DNA of 64,000 bases from a bacterium (GTDB taxonomy: Bacteria > Orphanbacterota > Orphanbacteria > Orphanbacterales > Orphanbacteraceae): positions 1-64,000 of the forward strand of contig JALGYY010000001.1 of assembly GCA_025782575.1 (NCBI GenBank), given 5' to 3'. The translations under genes and the position numbers were made by a program. Below are positions 63,786 to 64,000 of this stretch, one piece after another. Each line of letters begins with the position of its first letter. Positions within the stretch are counted from its first letter, which is position 1. The notes below the pieces were generated by a model. The model saw only the letters and a program-made list of their open reading frames with translations. It did not search any database and was not told the DNA's origin.

Positions 63786-64000
63786 CTACCGATTTCCTTT
63801 TCCTCGACGGGGGAGGAGCGGACACTCGAAATAATTAGCGGTCGAATTGAAGTCGCTCAGATCGAGATCATCGACGGAGCAGGCGTCCGCGTACTTGTCG
63901 GGATCAACACCCATCTTGAGCATATTAACGTGCCAGCGTCCTCCATTGTAATCAGTGTCTCCAGGTCCGGAATCCGAGATGAGGGGCACGCCGTCCTTGA
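63786..64000 (-). CDS. Unknown protein, C-terminal 71 residues (runs off the right edge)
   Basis: The frame is open from the right edge to the stop at 63786, with a terminator-like hairpin after it. The peptide includes VPLISDSGPGDTDYNGGRW, a DPDKYADACSVDDLDL segment and a YFECPLLPRRGKG end. The 'DSGPGDxDYNGGRW ... YFxCP' pattern recurs in uncharacterised secreted proteins, but I cannot name a domain. A GTG at 63989 is internal to the open frame and is not taken as the start. Confidence 0.6.
   Translation of the reverse strand, partial: KDGVPLISDSGPGDTDYNGGRWHVNMLKMGVDPDKYADACSVDDLDLSDFNSTANYFECPLLPRRGKGNR

Overview
The window looks like a chromosomal segment of an uncultured, GC-moderate Gram-negative bacterium. 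Several secreted proteins end in the FlgD-like C-terminal domain (Pro-Asn-Pro-x2 start, Gly-Arg-x-Val/Leu-Val strand, 'SGVYF'-type end, basic tail) that is common in the FCB superphylum and in lineages such as Eisenbacteria, Krumholzibacteriota and Latescibacterota. The phylum is an inference: there is no rRNA gene here. I see no tRNA, rRNA or CRISPR array.

Layout. (1) 1-1469: accessory DNA. The start of an IS1182-type transposase runs off the left edge, and its insertion element has split a copy of an HNH-endonuclease element. A nested palindromic element (1216-1450) follows. (2) 1470-8923 (minus): ten translationally coupled genes for an Mrp/Mnh-type cation/proton antiporter, with subunits E, F, G, a separate MbhD/MbhE-like protein, B, C, three large antiporter-like D/NuoL/NuoM paralogues and a small membrane protein. 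No full-length MrpA is present. (3) 9079-12061 (minus): a CapK/PaaK-like adenylate-forming enzyme, a GT4 glycosyltransferase and a DUF457/YdjM membrane protein. (4) 12316-16947: an SDR-type L-threonine dehydrogenase on plus, then a minus operon of sulfatase-fold protein, START-like secreted protein and NmrA-like protein. (5) 17266-28554 (plus): a 1587-residue secreted putative glycoside hydrolase with six Ig-like repeats, a zinc-ribbon methyltransferase, glutaminyl-tRNA synthetase and a propeller-type hybrid sensor kinase. (6) 28577-36638: a membrane-fused spermidine-synthase-like protein, a collapsed sulfatase pseudogene, a GT-C membrane glycosyltransferase, a beta-helix surface protein interrupted by one in-frame TGA, and a membrane-anchored MsrB-MsrA fusion. 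(7) 36697-40779 (minus): a 1360-residue secreted subtilisin with an N-terminal propeller.

(8) 40962-57175 (minus) is one long operon of thirteen genes for a surface glycan. It holds a flippase, two radical SAM/SPASM proteins, five GT4 and two GT2 glycosyltransferases, a TMTC-like GT-C/TPR protein, a membrane sulfatase-fold protein and an aminoglycoside-phosphotransferase-fold kinase. Nearly every junction overlaps (ATGA, TTGA or TAGTG), so translation is probably coupled throughout. A GT39-like transferase lies divergently at 57355.

(9) 59030-61726: a secreted transglutaminase-like protein, a secreted protein with a Glu/His/Pro tandem repeat, and a fatty acid hydroxylase/sterol desaturase family protein. 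(10) 61737-64000: the beheaded C-terminus of a sorted secreted protein abuts a 1.5 kb element with 31-bp terminal inverted repeats that carries a full HNH protein. Beyond it are a strong hairpin terminator and the end of an unknown protein. The two HNH element copies lie in direct orientation about 62 kb apart and bracket nearly the whole window. That bracketing, the TIR-bearing HNH element itself and the glycan operon are the points most worth follow-up.
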